A stretch of DNA of 64,000 nucleotides from Streptomyces sp. NL15-2K (GTDB taxonomy: Bacteria > Actinomycetota > Actinomycetes > Streptomycetales > Streptomycetaceae): positions 4,941,501 to 5,005,500 of the forward strand of contig NZ_CP130630.1 of NCBI RefSeq assembly GCF_030551255.1, given 5' to 3'. The position numbers and the translations under genes were made by a program. Below are positions 16,651 to 26,202 of this stretch, piece after piece. The notes under the pieces are model-generated. The model had not been told where the DNA came from, made no database searches, and saw only the letters and a program-made list of their open reading frames with translations. The first letter of the stretch is position 1. Each line of letters opens with the position of its first letter.

Positions 16651-18660
16651 TTGAACATCAGCAAGCACACGGAGCTGGCGAACCACGCCTGGTCCGTCGC
16701 CGATCTCCTGCGCGGTGACTACCGACAGTCCGACTACGGCAAGGTCATCCTGCCGTTCACCGTGCTGCGCCGCCTGGAGTGCGTCCTGGAACCCACGCGC
16801 GAGAAGGTCGTCGAGACCGTCGCCAAGTTCGCGGGCCAGGAGATCGACACCGACCACTTCCTGCGCAAGGCCTCGGGCCACTCCTTCTACAACAAGAGCG
16901 ACCTCACGCTGCGGAAGATCGCGGCCGACCCGCAGAACGCCGCGAAGAACCTGCAGATCTACGTCGGCGCCTTCTCCGACAACGCCCGCGAGGTCCTCGA
17001 CAAGTACGAGTTCAACCAGCAGGTCAGGAAGCTCGACGGTGCGAACCTGCTCTACCAGGTCATCGGCAGGTTCACCGGCCTCGACCTGCACCCCGATGTC
17101 GTGCCCAACCACAACATGGGCTACATCTTCGAGGAGTTGATCCGCCGCTTCGCCGAGCAGTCGAACGAGACCGCCGGTGAGCACTTCACCCCGCGCGAGG
17201 TCATCAAGCTGATGGTCAACCTGCTGGTGGCGCCCGACGCGGACGCCCTCAGCCTGCCCGGTGTCGTCCGCACGGTCATGGACCCGGCCTGCGGCACGGG
17301 CGGCATGCTCAGCGCCGCCGACGACCGCATCAAGGCCCTCAACCCGGACGCCACGGTCGAGGTGTACGGGCAGGAGCTCAACCCCGAGTCCTGGGCGATC
17401 TGCCGGTCCGACCTCATGATCAAGGGCCAGGATCCGGAGAACATCCGCTTCGGGAACTCCTTCTCCGACGACGGCCACGCCCGCCGCAGGTTCGACTACA
17501 TCCTCGCCAACCCGCCGTTCGGCGTGGAGTGGAAGAAGGTCAAGGAGGAGGTCGAGTACGAGCACAAGTCGCTCGGCGACGCCGGCCGCTTCGGCGCGGG
17601 TCTGCCGCGCATCAACGACGGCTCGCTGCTCTTCCTCCAGCACATGATCTCGAAGATGAAGCCGGTGGACGTGAACGGCGGGGGCGGCTCCCGCATCGCC
17701 ATCGTCTTCAACGGCTCCCCGCTGTTCACGGGCGCGGCCGAGTCCGGCGAGTCCAACATCCGCCGCTGGATCCTGGAGAACGACTGGCTGGAGGCGATCG
17801 TCGCCCTCCCCGACCAGCTCTTCTACAACACCGGCATCTCCACCTACTTCTGGATCCTCACCAACCGCAAGGACGCCGACCACAAGGGCAAGGTCGTCCT
17901 GCTCGACGCGCGCGACCAGTGGCAGAAGATGCGCAAGTCGCTCGGCGACAAGCGCAAGGAACTCGGCGACGGGACGAACGGCCGCCCCGACCACATCGGC
18001 GACATCACCCGGCTGTACGCGGAGGCCCTCCAGGTCGCCAAGGACCCCGAGCACCCGCTGCGCGGCAAGGTCAAGGTCTTCGCCAACGAGGACTTCGGCT
18101 ACCAGCGCATCACCGTCGAACGCCCCCTGAAGCTGCGCTTCGAGGTCACGGAGGAGACATTGGCGGCGCTGGCGGAGGCCAAGCCGGTGGCCAAGCTGGA
18201 ACGGAGTGAGGAATTCGTCGCGGCGGTGCGTACGTTGCTCGGCTCGTCCTGGACGACGAAGTCCGAGGCGTTCGTCGCGCTCAAGGACGCGGTGGTCGCG
18301 GCCGGCCTGACATGGCCGTCGGGAGCGCCGTTCGCGAAGGCGGTACGGGAGACGATCGGCGTCCCGGACCCGGAGGGCGAGGTCCAGAAGCTCAAGGGTG
18401 CCCCGGAACCGGATACGGACCTGCGGGAATACGAGAACGTCCCGCTCGGCGAGGACGTCGAGGACTACCTCAAGCGCGAGGTGCTGCCGCACGTGCCGGA
18501 TGCGTGGATCGACCACTCGAAGACGAAGATCGGCTACGAGATTCCCTTCACGCGGCACTTCTATGTGCATCAGCCACCGAGGCCGCTGGCGGAGATCGAT
18601 GCGGAGTTGAAGTCGTTGGAGGCGGAGATTCAGGCGCTGCTGGGTGAGGTGACGAAGTGA
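16651..18660 (+). CDS. hsdM: Type I restriction-modification methyltransferase subunit HsdM
   Basis: The product is about 669 aa from TTG 16651 (GGAAGGAAG lies upstream). The N-terminal HsdM helical domain reads YGKVILPFTVLRRLECVLE. SAM motif I is VMDPACGTGGML, and the catalytic motif is ILANPPFGVEWK. The complex HsdM2S methylates adenine at a bipartite site and protects host DNA; with HsdR it restricts. The long C-terminal extension (to about residue 669) matches the large actinobacterial HsdM type. The stop overlaps the hsdS start by 4 bases. Confidence 0.95.
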   Translation: MNISKHTELANHAWSVADLLRGDYRQSDYGKVILPFTVLRRLECVLEPTREKVVETVAKFAGQEIDTDHFLRKASGHSFYNKSDLTLRKIAADPQNAAKNLQIYVGAFSDNAREVLDKYEFNQQVRKLDGANLLYQVIGRFTGLDLHPDVVPNHNMGYIFEELIRRFAEQSNETAGEHFTPREVIKLMVNLLVAPDADALSLPGVVRTVMDPACGTGGMLSAADDRIKALNPDATVEVYGQELNPESWAICRSDLMIKGQDPENIRFGNSFSDDGHARRRFDYILANPPFGVEWKKVKEEVEYEHKSLGDAGRFGAGLPRINDGSLLFLQHMISKMKPVDVNGGGGSRIAIVFNGSPLFTGAAESGESNIRRWILENDWLEAIVALPDQLFYNTGISTYFWILTNRKDADHKGKVVLLDARDQWQKMRKSLGDKRKELGDGTNGRPDHIGDITRLYAEALQVAKDPEHPLRGKVKVFANEDFGYQRITVERPLKLRFEVTEETLAALAEAKPVAKLERSEEFVAAVRTLLGSSWTTKSEAFVALKDAVVAAGLTWPSGAPFAKAVRETIGVPDPEGEVQKLKGAPEPDTDLREYENVPLGEDVEDYLKREVLPHVPDAWIDHSKTKIGYEIPFTRHFYVHQPPRPLAEIDAELKSLEAEIQALLGEVTK

Positions 18661-19823
18661 CGACGCCTGCTGCAACAGAGGTCGCTTTGAAATGGGTCTT
18701 GACCCTGCGGAGCGGGACTTCGTGCTCGGAGCGCACCGAAGACGGCGCCTTCCCTGTAATGGGGGCAGCCGGCCCCATCGGGCGCACCTCCAGGGCAAAC
18801 ACGCGGTCGGGGTCCACCCTCATCGGCCGAGTCGGCACCGTCGGCGCAATCAATCTCGCGCGCGAAGAGTGCTGGGCTTCCGATAACGTCATCGTTGCTT
18901 CCCCTGGCCCGACCCTCGAGAGTACGTACACGTATTACCTGCTGATGAGTGCGCGTCTGCCTGAACTGGCTTCGAAGACGGCTCAACCGCTGCTGACGGC
19001 TTCTGCGGTTGCAGGACTCCGTTTCCCCATCCCTCCGCTGGAGGAGCAGCGCCGCATCGCCGGCTTCCTCGACGCCGAGACCGCCCGCATCGACGCATTG
19101 ACACGAACTTACGTGAAGCTCCGAGAATTGGTGTCCGAGCGGTCTCAGCGCGTGATCGACTCCGAGATCGAGCAGCACCGGAATCTCACCCCCTTCCGCT
19201 ATTTGGTTCGCTTCCGCGAAGGCCCCGGAATCATGGCGGTTGACTTCCACGATGAAGGAATCCCGCTCATTCGGATTTCAGGTCTCCAGCGCGGGGAAGT
19301 CACGTTGAATGGATGCAACTATCTCGACCCTGAGAAGGCAGCCCGCCAGTGGTCACAGTTTCGCCTCAAGTTGGGTGATCGGCTGATCAGCGGAAGCGCC
19401 ACCATGGGCGGAGTTTCCGTCGTGAAAGACCCGTCCGTCGTCGGGGCGATTCCCTACACCGGCTTGATTATTCTGCGCCCCGCTCGGCAGGACGTAGAAA
19501 TGAAGTACGTAGAGGCATTCCTTCGGTCGTCACTCTTCTCCCGTCAAATCGACGTGTTGAAGACGGGGGCCACGATGCAGCACTTCGGCCCCACTCACCT
19601 GTCGCAGATTCAAGCCCCGATGCCGTCGCATCATGAGCAGCTGCGGATCGTGGGGAACGTACAGGCCGCACTCGCACATGCCGACCGATGCGACGATCTT
19701 GTCGATCGACAGTTGGCCTTGCTCACTGAACGCCGCCAGTCCCTCATCGCCGCCGCGGTGACCGGCCAGTTCGACGTCTCCACCGCCGGCGGACGCAACG
19801 TAACGGACGGAGTGAGCGCGTAG
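18657..19823 (+). CDS. hsdS: Type I restriction-modification specificity subunit HsdS
   Basis: The product is about 388 aa. GTG 18657 overlaps the hsdM stop. Two target-recognition domains are each followed by a conserved helix: FPIPPLEEQRRIAGFLDAET near residue 125-145 and APMPSHHEQLRIVGNVQAA near 320-340. Each TRD reads one half of the split recognition site. The TRD stretches are visibly less G+C-rich than hsdM and hsdR, as expected for domains exchanged by recombination. It ends two bases before the hsdR ATG. Confidence 0.93.
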   Translation: MTTPAATEVALKWVLTLRSGTSCSERTEDGAFPVMGAAGPIGRTSRANTRSGSTLIGRVGTVGAINLAREECWASDNVIVASPGPTLESTYTYYLLMSARLPELASKTAQPLLTASAVAGLRFPIPPLEEQRRIAGFLDAETARIDALTRTYVKLRELVSERSQRVIDSEIEQHRNLTPFRYLVRFREGPGIMAVDFHDEGIPLIRISGLQRGEVTLNGCNYLDPEKAARQWSQFRLKLGDRLISGSATMGGVSVVKDPSVVGAIPYTGLIILRPARQDVEMKYVEAFLRSSLFSRQIDVLKTGATMQHFGPTHLSQIQAPMPSHHEQLRIVGNVQAALAHADRCDDLVDRQLALLTERRQSLIAAAVTGQFDVSTAGGRNVTDGVSA

Positions 19824-19825
19824 CC

Positions 19826-22800
19826 ATGAGCCCCATCCACACGGAGTCCGCCTTCGGCGACGCCATCGTCTCCGCCATGGTCGAGCGCGGCTGGCGCGAG
19901 GCACGCCCGCGGGACTACCGGGCCGATCTCGGCCTGGACACCAACGAGTTGTTCACGTTCATCGAGGCGACCCAGCCCGACGAGTGGAGCGAACTGCTCA
20001 CCGTCTACGGCGGCGACCCGAACGAGGCCCAGCGCGGGTTCGCCGGCCGCCTCGACCAGGCCATCGCCACCAACGGCCTCCTCGACGTGCTCCGCAACGG
20101 CGTCAAGGACCGGGGCGTCCTCCTCCGCGTCGCCTACTTCAAACCGAACCTCGTCGCCCACGACTCCGTGCTCGACGGCTACCGGGCCAACCGCCTCACC
20201 GTCGTCCGCGAACTCGAGTACGCGACGAAGCAGGCGGACTGGGGCAACCGGCTCGACCTCACCCTCTTCCTCAACGGAATCCCGGTCGCCACGGCCGAGT
20301 TGAAGAACCCGCTGACCAGGCAAGGGGTGGAGCAGGCCAAGGAGCAGTACCGCACCGACCGCGATCCCACCGAGCTGATCTTCACGCGCCGCGTCGTCGC
20401 GAACTTCGCCGTCGACCCGGACCTCGTCTTCGTCGCCACCCAGCTCAAGGGCAGGAACACCCGCTTCCTCCCCTTCAACACCGGCTCCAACGGCCCCGGT
20501 CAGCCGGGCGGCGCCGGCAACCCGGCCCCCACCGCCTACGGCACGTACGCGACCTCCTACCTCTGGGAGCAGGTCTGGCAGCCGGACAACTGGCTGGACC
20601 TGCTCCAGCGGTTCGTGCACCTGCACAAGAGCAAGACGCCCGGCGGCGGCAGCACGAAGACGTTGGTCTTCCCCCGGTTCCAGCAGTGGGACGCGGTCAA
20701 GAAGCTCACCGCGCACGCCGCCGCCCGCGGCGCCGGCCACGACTACCTGGTCATGGCCTCGGCCGGCTCGGGCAAGTCGAACACCATCGGCTGGCTCGCG
20801 CACCGCCTCAGCGACCTGCACACCCCCACCGACCCGCGCGAACTCGACCCCGAGGCCATCGCCAAGGGCCTCAAGCCGGGCGTGCCGGTCTTCGACAAGG
20901 TCATCGTCATCACCGACCGCCGCAACCTGGACGCGCAACTGCGGGAAACCGTCGGCAATTTCGAGCAGACCGCCGGCCTCGTCGTGAAGATCGACGAGAA
21001 GCACGGGGCGAAGGGCGAGCAGCTCGCCAAGGCCCTCTCCCGCGACACCGGGAAGATCGTCACCGTCACGCTGCACTCCTTCCCGGCGCTGCTGGACTAC
21101 CTCCAGCGCAACCCCACCGAGATCCAGGGCAGCCGCTTCGCGATCATCGTGGACGAGGCGCACTCCTCGCAGTCCGGCGACGCCGCCACCGCCGTACGGT
21201 CGGCCCTGCGCGACCTCGGCCTGGACTCCGACTCGGAGGAGGTGGGCGCGACCACGGTCAAGGCCCCGGCGACCGCCACCCTCGACGAGCAGCTCAAGAA
21301 GAAGGCCGAGCAGCGTTCCCGCGCCGCGAACCTCTCCTACTTCGCGTTCACCGCCACGCCGAAGGCCAAGACCCTCGAACTCTTCGGCACGCTCCAGGAC
21401 ATCGACGGCAAGGCCACGTACCGGCCCTTCCACACGTACTCCATGCGGCAGGCGATCGAGGAGGGCTTCATCCTCGATCCGCTGCGCAACTACGTCACGT
21501 ACAACACGTACTGGAAGCTGGTGAACCAGAACCCCGACGAGCGGGAGGTCGACCCGTCGAAGGCGAACTCCCTGCTCGCCCGGTACGCGCTGACCCATGA
21601 CTCGACGGTCGCCCAGCACGCCCAGGTGATCGTGGAGCACTTCGTGGCGCACAGCCGGGGCCGCCTGGGCGGCCGGGCCAAGTCCATGGTGGTGACCGCC
21701 TCGCGGCAGTCCGCCGTACAGATGGCGCGCGCCATCAAGAGCTACATCAAGGACCGGGACTACGACACCAAGTACCCCGACCTGGGTGTCCTGGTCGCCT
21801 TCTCCGGCTCGCTCACCGTCGACGGCGAGGAGACCACCGAGCCGAAGGAGAACGGCGGGCTGTCGGAGAGCGCGCTGCCGAAGGCGTTCGCGTACACGCG
21901 CGCCGACGACAAGGCCGCCCGAGCGGGCGGCACGGGCCAGCGCGAGTACAGGATCCTGGTCGTGGCGGAGAAGTACCAGACCGGGTTCGACCAGCCGCTG
22001 CTGACGACGATGTACGTCAACAAGCCGCTGACCGGCATCTCCGCCGTCCAGACCCTGTCCCGGCTGAACCGGACCGCGGAGCGCAAGACCCAGGCGGACC
22101 TGGCGGTCCTGGACTTCGTCAACGACGCCAACGACATACAGGACTCATTCCGCCCGTACTTCGAGGAGGCGATGACCCTCCCCTCCGACCCCAACCTGCT
22201 CTACACCGCGCAGAGCCGGGTCATGCGGGCGTCGATCCTCTCGGGGCAGGAGATGGACGAGTTCGCCGCCGCGTACTTCGTGGCCAAGGAGAAGGCGGCA
22301 GGCTCACAACCCAAGTGGGAGAAGCTGCACGCCGAGCTGTACCGGCTGCTCTCCCCCGCCGTAACCCGCTTCACGCACCTGCTCGAAAGCGAGGACGAGG
22401 ACGACCAGGAGACGGCGGAGGGCTTCCGCGCCGACCTCAACGACTACGTCAGGAAGTACGGCTTCCTCGCGCAGATCGTCCCCTACCGGGACGCCGAGCT
22501 GGAGCGGCTGCACCTCTACGGCCGCTACCTCCTCAACCGGCTGCCGCGCCGGGCGGACGGCGGCGTGGACATAGGCGAGGTCGACCTCAGCCATATGCGG
22601 GTGGAGAAGACCGGCGAGTACGACGTCTCCCTCACGGCGGAGGGGCCGACGACGATGCAGGGCTTCGGTGACGGCTCGGGCGGCGCGAAGGAAGCGGAGA
22701 AGTCGCTGCTCTCGCAGCTGATCGACAAGTTCAACGAACGCTTCGGCACCGAGTTCACCGAGCAGGACGTCATCCGCCCGTTCGAGGAGGCCAAGGCCGA

Positions 22801-23026
22801 CCCGAAGGTGCGGGCCGCGGCCGTCGTCAACGACGAGGACAACTTCGGCCTCGTCTTCGACAACGTCTTCGCGGACAAGATGGCCGACCACATCGACACC
22901 ATCGCGGGCATGGGCCGCCAGTATTTCGGCCCCGACAAGGGCTTCAAGTCCAGCCTGGACCGCAGCGCCCGCAAGGCCGCCTGGCGGATGATCCGCCGCG
23001 AGGAGGGCCTGGACGACGACGTTTGA
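19826..23026 (+). CDS. hsdR: Type I restriction endonuclease subunit HsdR
   Basis: The product is 1066 aa. The N-terminal nuclease domain carries the Asp...ExK motif in RLDLTLFLNGIPVATAELKN. The translocase has Walker A MASAGSGKSNTIGW, the DEAH box IIVDEAHSSQSGD, and helicase motif III FAFTATPKAKTLE. Motif VI follows at VQTLSRLNRTAERK. The C-terminal helical region anchors it to HsdM2S. It should translocate DNA and cut unmodified phage or plasmid DNA. All motifs are intact, so the hsdMSR system is predicted functional. Confidence 0.95.
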   Translation: MSPIHTESAFGDAIVSAMVERGWREARPRDYRADLGLDTNELFTFIEATQPDEWSELLTVYGGDPNEAQRGFAGRLDQAIATNGLLDVLRNGVKDRGVLLRVAYFKPNLVAHDSVLDGYRANRLTVVRELEYATKQADWGNRLDLTLFLNGIPVATAELKNPLTRQGVEQAKEQYRTDRDPTELIFTRRVVANFAVDPDLVFVATQLKGRNTRFLPFNTGSNGPGQPGGAGNPAPTAYGTYATSYLWEQVWQPDNWLDLLQRFVHLHKSKTPGGGSTKTLVFPRFQQWDAVKKLTAHAAARGAGHDYLVMASAGSGKSNTIGWLAHRLSDLHTPTDPRELDPEAIAKGLKPGVPVFDKVIVITDRRNLDAQLRETVGNFEQTAGLVVKIDEKHGAKGEQLAKALSRDTGKIVTVTLHSFPALLDYLQRNPTEIQGSRFAIIVDEAHSSQSGDAATAVRSALRDLGLDSDSEEVGATTVKAPATATLDEQLKKKAEQRSRAANLSYFAFTATPKAKTLELFGTLQDIDGKATYRPFHTYSMRQAIEEGFILDPLRNYVTYNTYWKLVNQNPDEREVDPSKANSLLARYALTHDSTVAQHAQVIVEHFVAHSRGRLGGRAKSMVVTASRQSAVQMARAIKSYIKDRDYDTKYPDLGVLVAFSGSLTVDGEETTEPKENGGLSESALPKAFAYTRADDKAARAGGTGQREYRILVVAEKYQTGFDQPLLTTMYVNKPLTGISAVQTLSRLNRTAERKTQADLAVLDFVNDANDIQDSFRPYFEEAMTLPSDPNLLYTAQSRVMRASILSGQEMDEFAAAYFVAKEKAAGSQPKWEKLHAELYRLLSPAVTRFTHLLESEDEDDQETAEGFRADLNDYVRKYGFLAQIVPYRDAELERLHLYGRYLLNRLPRRADGGVDIGEVDLSHMRVEKTGEYDVSLTAEGPTTMQGFGDGSGGAKEAEKSLLSQLIDKFNERFGTEFTEQDVIRPFEEAKADPKVRAAAVVNDEDNFGLVFDNVFADKMADHIDTIAGMGRQYFGPDKGFKSSLDRSARKAAWRMIRREEGLDDDV

Positions 23027-23146
23027 GTCGTACGCCCCGGCTGGATGTGCAGCAGGCTACGGCCGGTGTCGCGGATTTCTGCGTACAAAACTGTGCGCAG
23101 TGCGAGTTGTCCTCTTCATGAGGTGCAACGAATATGGGGGGCAGTA

Positions 23147-23815
23147 ATGAACCACGCGGCGGGCGAGCTCGAAGGATCTCGGCTTCAGAAGGCCGTCGAG
23201 ACAATCGTCATCACACCGGAGGCGGCCACAAAGCTCGTGGGCGGTTACCGTGCGACTTTCGAGACCAAGTTCAAGCGGGAGCCCGATAGCCTGGAGGACA
23301 AGCGCCGGATCGCGGCCAAGATCATTGGCCGGTACTCCAAACTTTCGGCAGCCGCTGGGGCGGTCACCGCAGCCCCGAGCGTGATTCCAGGGATCGGGAC
23401 GGCGGTCGCGGTCTTGGGCGGCGGTGCCACTGATATCGCCGTGGCACTCAAGCTTCAGGTCGACATGTGCATGTGCCTGGTCGAGTTGTACGAGACCGAG
23501 CTGAGCAGTGAGGACAAGAAGCACCTCGCCTTCGTGCTCGCATTGGCGGGTTCAGCAGAACAAATGGCGGCAAAGGGCGGCAAGGCAGCCGTCCTGAAGA
23601 TCGCCGAGAAATTGGTCTACCAGTACCTGCGAGGGCCCGCCTTGATCACGATCAAGCAATTGTTCAAGCGGGTGTCCATCACTTTCACCCAGAAGGCGAT
23701 GGCCAAGGCGATACCAGCCGGCGTAGGTGTCGCTTTCAGTAGCTCAACCAACTACGTCCTGACGACGGTGGTGGGCAAGGTTGCCGTCGCCGTCCTGGCC
23801 AAAGATGTGAAATAG
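23147..23815 (+). CDS. EcsC/DUF697-like membrane protein
   Basis: The product is about 222 aa from ATG 23147, preceded by GGGGGGC. It has hydrophobic segments around VIPGIGTAVAVLGGGATDIA (residues ~85-105) and IPAGVGVAFSSSTNYVLTTV (~190-210). The PGIGT...DI...LQVDMCMCLVELYE layout resembles EcsC or DUF697 proteins, which are membrane-associated and poorly understood. It lies 120 bp after hsdR and 20 bp before the kinase gene, so it is probably co-transcribed with the kinase. A role as membrane effector in a defence unit is possible but is inference. Confidence 0.55.
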   Translation: MNHAAGELEGSRLQKAVETIVITPEAATKLVGGYRATFETKFKREPDSLEDKRRIAAKIIGRYSKLSAAAGAVTAAPSVIPGIGTAVAVLGGGATDIAVALKLQVDMCMCLVELYETELSSEDKKHLAFVLALAGSAEQMAAKGGKAAVLKIAEKLVYQYLRGPALITIKQLFKRVSITFTQKAMAKAIPAGVGVAFSSSTNYVLTTVVGKVAVAVLAKDVK

Positions 23816-23835
23816 CAACGCCGCAAGGGGGCAAG

Positions 23836-25422
23836 GTGCCGCAGGAGGCGATCTCCGACCGTTACGAACTCCTGGAGGAGCTCAGCCACGGCGGCATGGG
23901 CGACGTGTGGCGCGGCTACGACGCCGTGCTCGACCGGCCCGTCGCCGTGAAGCTCATCCGGCAGGCGTCGGTCACCTCCGCGCAGCTGGCCGAGGAGTTC
24001 GCCAAGCGCTTCCGCCGCGAGGCCCGCATCACCGCGCGCATCCAGCACCCCGGCGTGCCGCAGGTGTACGACGCGGTGCTCGACGCGTCGTACGAGCGGC
24101 TGTTCCTGGTGATGGAGCTCGTCGACGGCGTACCGCTGTCCGCCTACCTCGACCCCGGCCGGCCGCTGCCGGTCAGCTGGGCCGCCGCCGTCGCCGCGCA
24201 GGTCGCGACCGTGCTGTCGTACGCCCACGACGTGCCGGTGATCCACCGGGACCTCAAGCCGGGCAACATCCTCGTCGCCCGCGACGGCACCGTGAAGGTC
24301 CTCGACTTCGGCATCGCGGCGATTCTGCGCACCGACGTCACCAAACTGACCGCCACCGGCAGCCCCATCGGCACCCACCAGTACATGTCGCCCGAGCAGG
24401 TCCGCGGCGGACGCATCACCCCGCAGACCGATCTGTACGCGCTGGGCTGTGTGCTGCACGAACTCCTCGGCGGGCGCCTCGTGTTCGAGGCGGAGAGCGA
24501 GTACCTGCTGATGTACCAGCACATCAACGCCGCCCCCACCCCGCTGCGACAGCTGCGGCCCGACGTCCCCGAGGCGCTGGAGGAACTGGTCCTGCACCTG
24601 CTGCGCAAGGCGCCCGAGGCGCGGCCCGCAGACACGCAGGAGGTGTACGCGCGGCTGCTGCCGTTCCTCCCGCCGCCAGGCCAGGAGCCCGGCACGGCGG
24701 ATGCCGGGCCGGCCGGCGCGCCCGACCCGACGGGCGTGTTCCGTCGCCCTTTCGCGCCCCGCGCCCGCGCCCAGGCACCCGCACCCGGTGGTTCGACGCC
24801 GACAGCCGTCCTCTCGGGGGCCCAGCCGGTGCCCGTCCCCGCCCAGCTGCGCGAGGACATCAAGGAGGCGTACGCCCATTCCGACGCCCTGCTGGAGGAG
24901 GAGCGGTTCGCGCAGGCCGCCGAGGTACTCGGCGAGGTCATCGAACCCGCGGCCCTCGCCCTCGGCTCCGAGAGCAAGCAGGTCCTGGCGCTGCGCCGCC
25001 GGCGAGCGGCGATCCGCCTCCTCGGCGGCGACTACCGGGCCGCCCTGCCCGAGTTCGACGCCCTCGCCGACGCGTACGCCCGTATCGCCGGCCCCACCGG
25101 CGAACAGGCCCGCGCCTACCGTGCCCAGGCGGCCCGCTGCCGCGCCGAACTCGGCCAGGTCACCGACGCGCTCGCCGCGCTCCAGGGCGTGCTGAACGTC
25201 GTGCGGGACGTCGACAGCGACGTGAGCGAGGAAGCCGTGGAACTACGGCACAACATCGGGACGCTGCTGCTCGCCCAGGGCCGGGCCACCGAGGCCCGGC
25301 AGGTCCTCGAACCGCTCCACCAGGACATGTGCATGGTGTTCGGCCCCGACGACGAGATGACCGTCGAGATCGCCGAGGCACTCGCCGTGATCCGCCTCGG
25401 CCTCGACGGTTCGGCTTCCTGA
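23836..25422 (+). CDS. Ser/Thr protein kinase with TPR-like C-terminal domain
   Basis: The product is about 528 aa from GTG 23836. The PknB-type kinase domain (residues ~9-270) is complete: Gly loop ELSHGGMGDVW, Lys in PVAVKLIRQ, catalytic loop VIHRDLKPGNIL, DFG in VLDFGIAA, and GTHQYMSPEQVRGG. A Pro/Ala linker follows. Residues ~335-520 are paired helices resembling TPRs (ALLEEERFAQAAEVLGEVIE, ALPEFDALADAYARI, TLLLAQGRATEARQVLEPL). There is no membrane span or PASTA domain, so it is cytosolic. Its neighbours, an EcsC-like protein and hsdMSR, suggest a defence or stress signalling role. Confidence 0.88.
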   Translation: MPQEAISDRYELLEELSHGGMGDVWRGYDAVLDRPVAVKLIRQASVTSAQLAEEFAKRFRREARITARIQHPGVPQVYDAVLDASYERLFLVMELVDGVPLSAYLDPGRPLPVSWAAAVAAQVATVLSYAHDVPVIHRDLKPGNILVARDGTVKVLDFGIAAILRTDVTKLTATGSPIGTHQYMSPEQVRGGRITPQTDLYALGCVLHELLGGRLVFEAESEYLLMYQHINAAPTPLRQLRPDVPEALEELVLHLLRKAPEARPADTQEVYARLLPFLPPPGQEPGTADAGPAGAPDPTGVFRRPFAPRARAQAPAPGGSTPTAVLSGAQPVPVPAQLREDIKEAYAHSDALLEEERFAQAAEVLGEVIEPAALALGSESKQVLALRRRRAAIRLLGGDYRAALPEFDALADAYARIAGPTGEQARAYRAQAARCRAELGQVTDALAALQGVLNVVRDVDSDVSEEAVELRHNIGTLLLAQGRATEARQVLEPLHQDMCMVFGPDDEMTVEIAEALAVIRLGLDGSAS

Positions 25423-25457
25423 CCCGCTTCCTGCTGCTCCAGGTTCGGCGTTCGGCC

Positions 25458-25859
25458 CTACTTACTGCGAAGAAAGCCTTCGATCAACTCGACGTCCGCC
25501 TCGCTGAGCAGAATCCGGACGTCCCCCCTTCCGGGGACGGTGTAGCGCAGGATCGCGAGACCGGGGCGCCAACTCGTTTCCCTGCGAACCCAGTCGCTCC
25601 GAGGCAGGGGCAGACTCACCATGCCACCCCTTCGCCGAGAAAACGCCAATCCCTCGTTCGCAGCCAGAACCTTGCCGTACACAAAGGATTTCTTTCCCGT
25701 CCCAGCCTCCCAGGACAACCGGCACGGGAACTCCGTAGATCTGGATTCGGCCAATTCGGCGCTTCGCCCGGTCGCCCGCCTGCGAGTTGTTGAGCGAACA
25801 ATCATCGCCGCCGCATAAGCAAGAATTCCCAGAAGCAGGAGTTCGATCAGTGTTGACAT
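25458..25859 (-). CDS. Small membrane-anchored protein, unknown function
   Basis: The product is 133 aa. The N-terminus is one transmembrane helix (LIELLLLGILAYAAAMIV) followed by basic residues, then a soluble beta-rich part (CRLSWEAGTGKKSFVYGKVL, ILRYTVPGRGDVRILLS). It loosely recalls DUF2550-type anchored proteins, but I am not confident. It starts one base after the stop of the 25861-26172 gene, so the two form an operon downstream of the truncated secreted-protein gene. The pair could be leftover immunity genes of a lost toxin. Confidence 0.55.
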   Translation of the reverse strand: MSTLIELLLLGILAYAAAMIVRSTTRRRATGRSAELAESRSTEFPCRLSWEAGTGKKSFVYGKVLAANEGLAFSRRRGGMVSLPLPRSDWVRRETSWRPGLAILRYTVPGRGDVRILLSEADVELIEGFLRSK

Positions 25860-25860
25860 T

Positions 25861-26172
25861 TCATATCAACTCACCCAATTGAAGAGGCCAGTGAACGCCA
25901 TACATCAGAGAACATTTGACGGTGTGTCCCATGGCGCGGCGAGCAGCAGCCACACCAAGCATGGAGCCGAGACACGCACCGACGGGAACGCCGAACCACG
26001 CAGGTCCCGCGACGAACAGTACAACGAGACACGCTGCCAGCCATATGAGGATTCCGTACCAAGCGTCGCGCAACACCTCCTTCCACCCCACGCGCAGTCC
26101 TGACTCTCCACGGTCGGTCAGGTAGCTCAGATAGATGTGATCAAGTGTCCCGCACAGGGAATCATTCACCAT
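25861..26172 (-). CDS. Small two-helix membrane protein, unknown function
   Basis: The product is 103 aa. Two hydrophobic spans are visible: AWYGILIWLAACLVVLFVAG and FGVPVGACLGSMLGVAAA. ATG 26172 opens 31 bases downstream of the truncated secreted-protein gene, in the same direction. I do not recognise a family. It is coupled to the following gene at 25859. Confidence 0.55.
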   Translation of the reverse strand: MVNDSLCGTLDHIYLSYLTDRGESGLRVGWKEVLRDAWYGILIWLAACLVVLFVAGPAWFGVPVGACLGSMLGVAAARRAMGHTVKCSLMYGVHWPLQLGELI

Positions 26173-26202
26173 CGCCTCACGCCATGAGTTCCGTATTCGA
26201 CA

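Noticed and set aside
16225..18798. An 857-residue open frame on the minus strand
   Set aside because: It lies entirely opposite the hsdM gene and its upstream neighbour, has the composition of an antisense G+C artefact and no recognisable domain.
19631..21652. A 673-residue open frame on the minus strand
   Set aside because: It is antisense to hsdS and hsdR, Val/Gly/Arg-rich, and has no motif or ribosome site.
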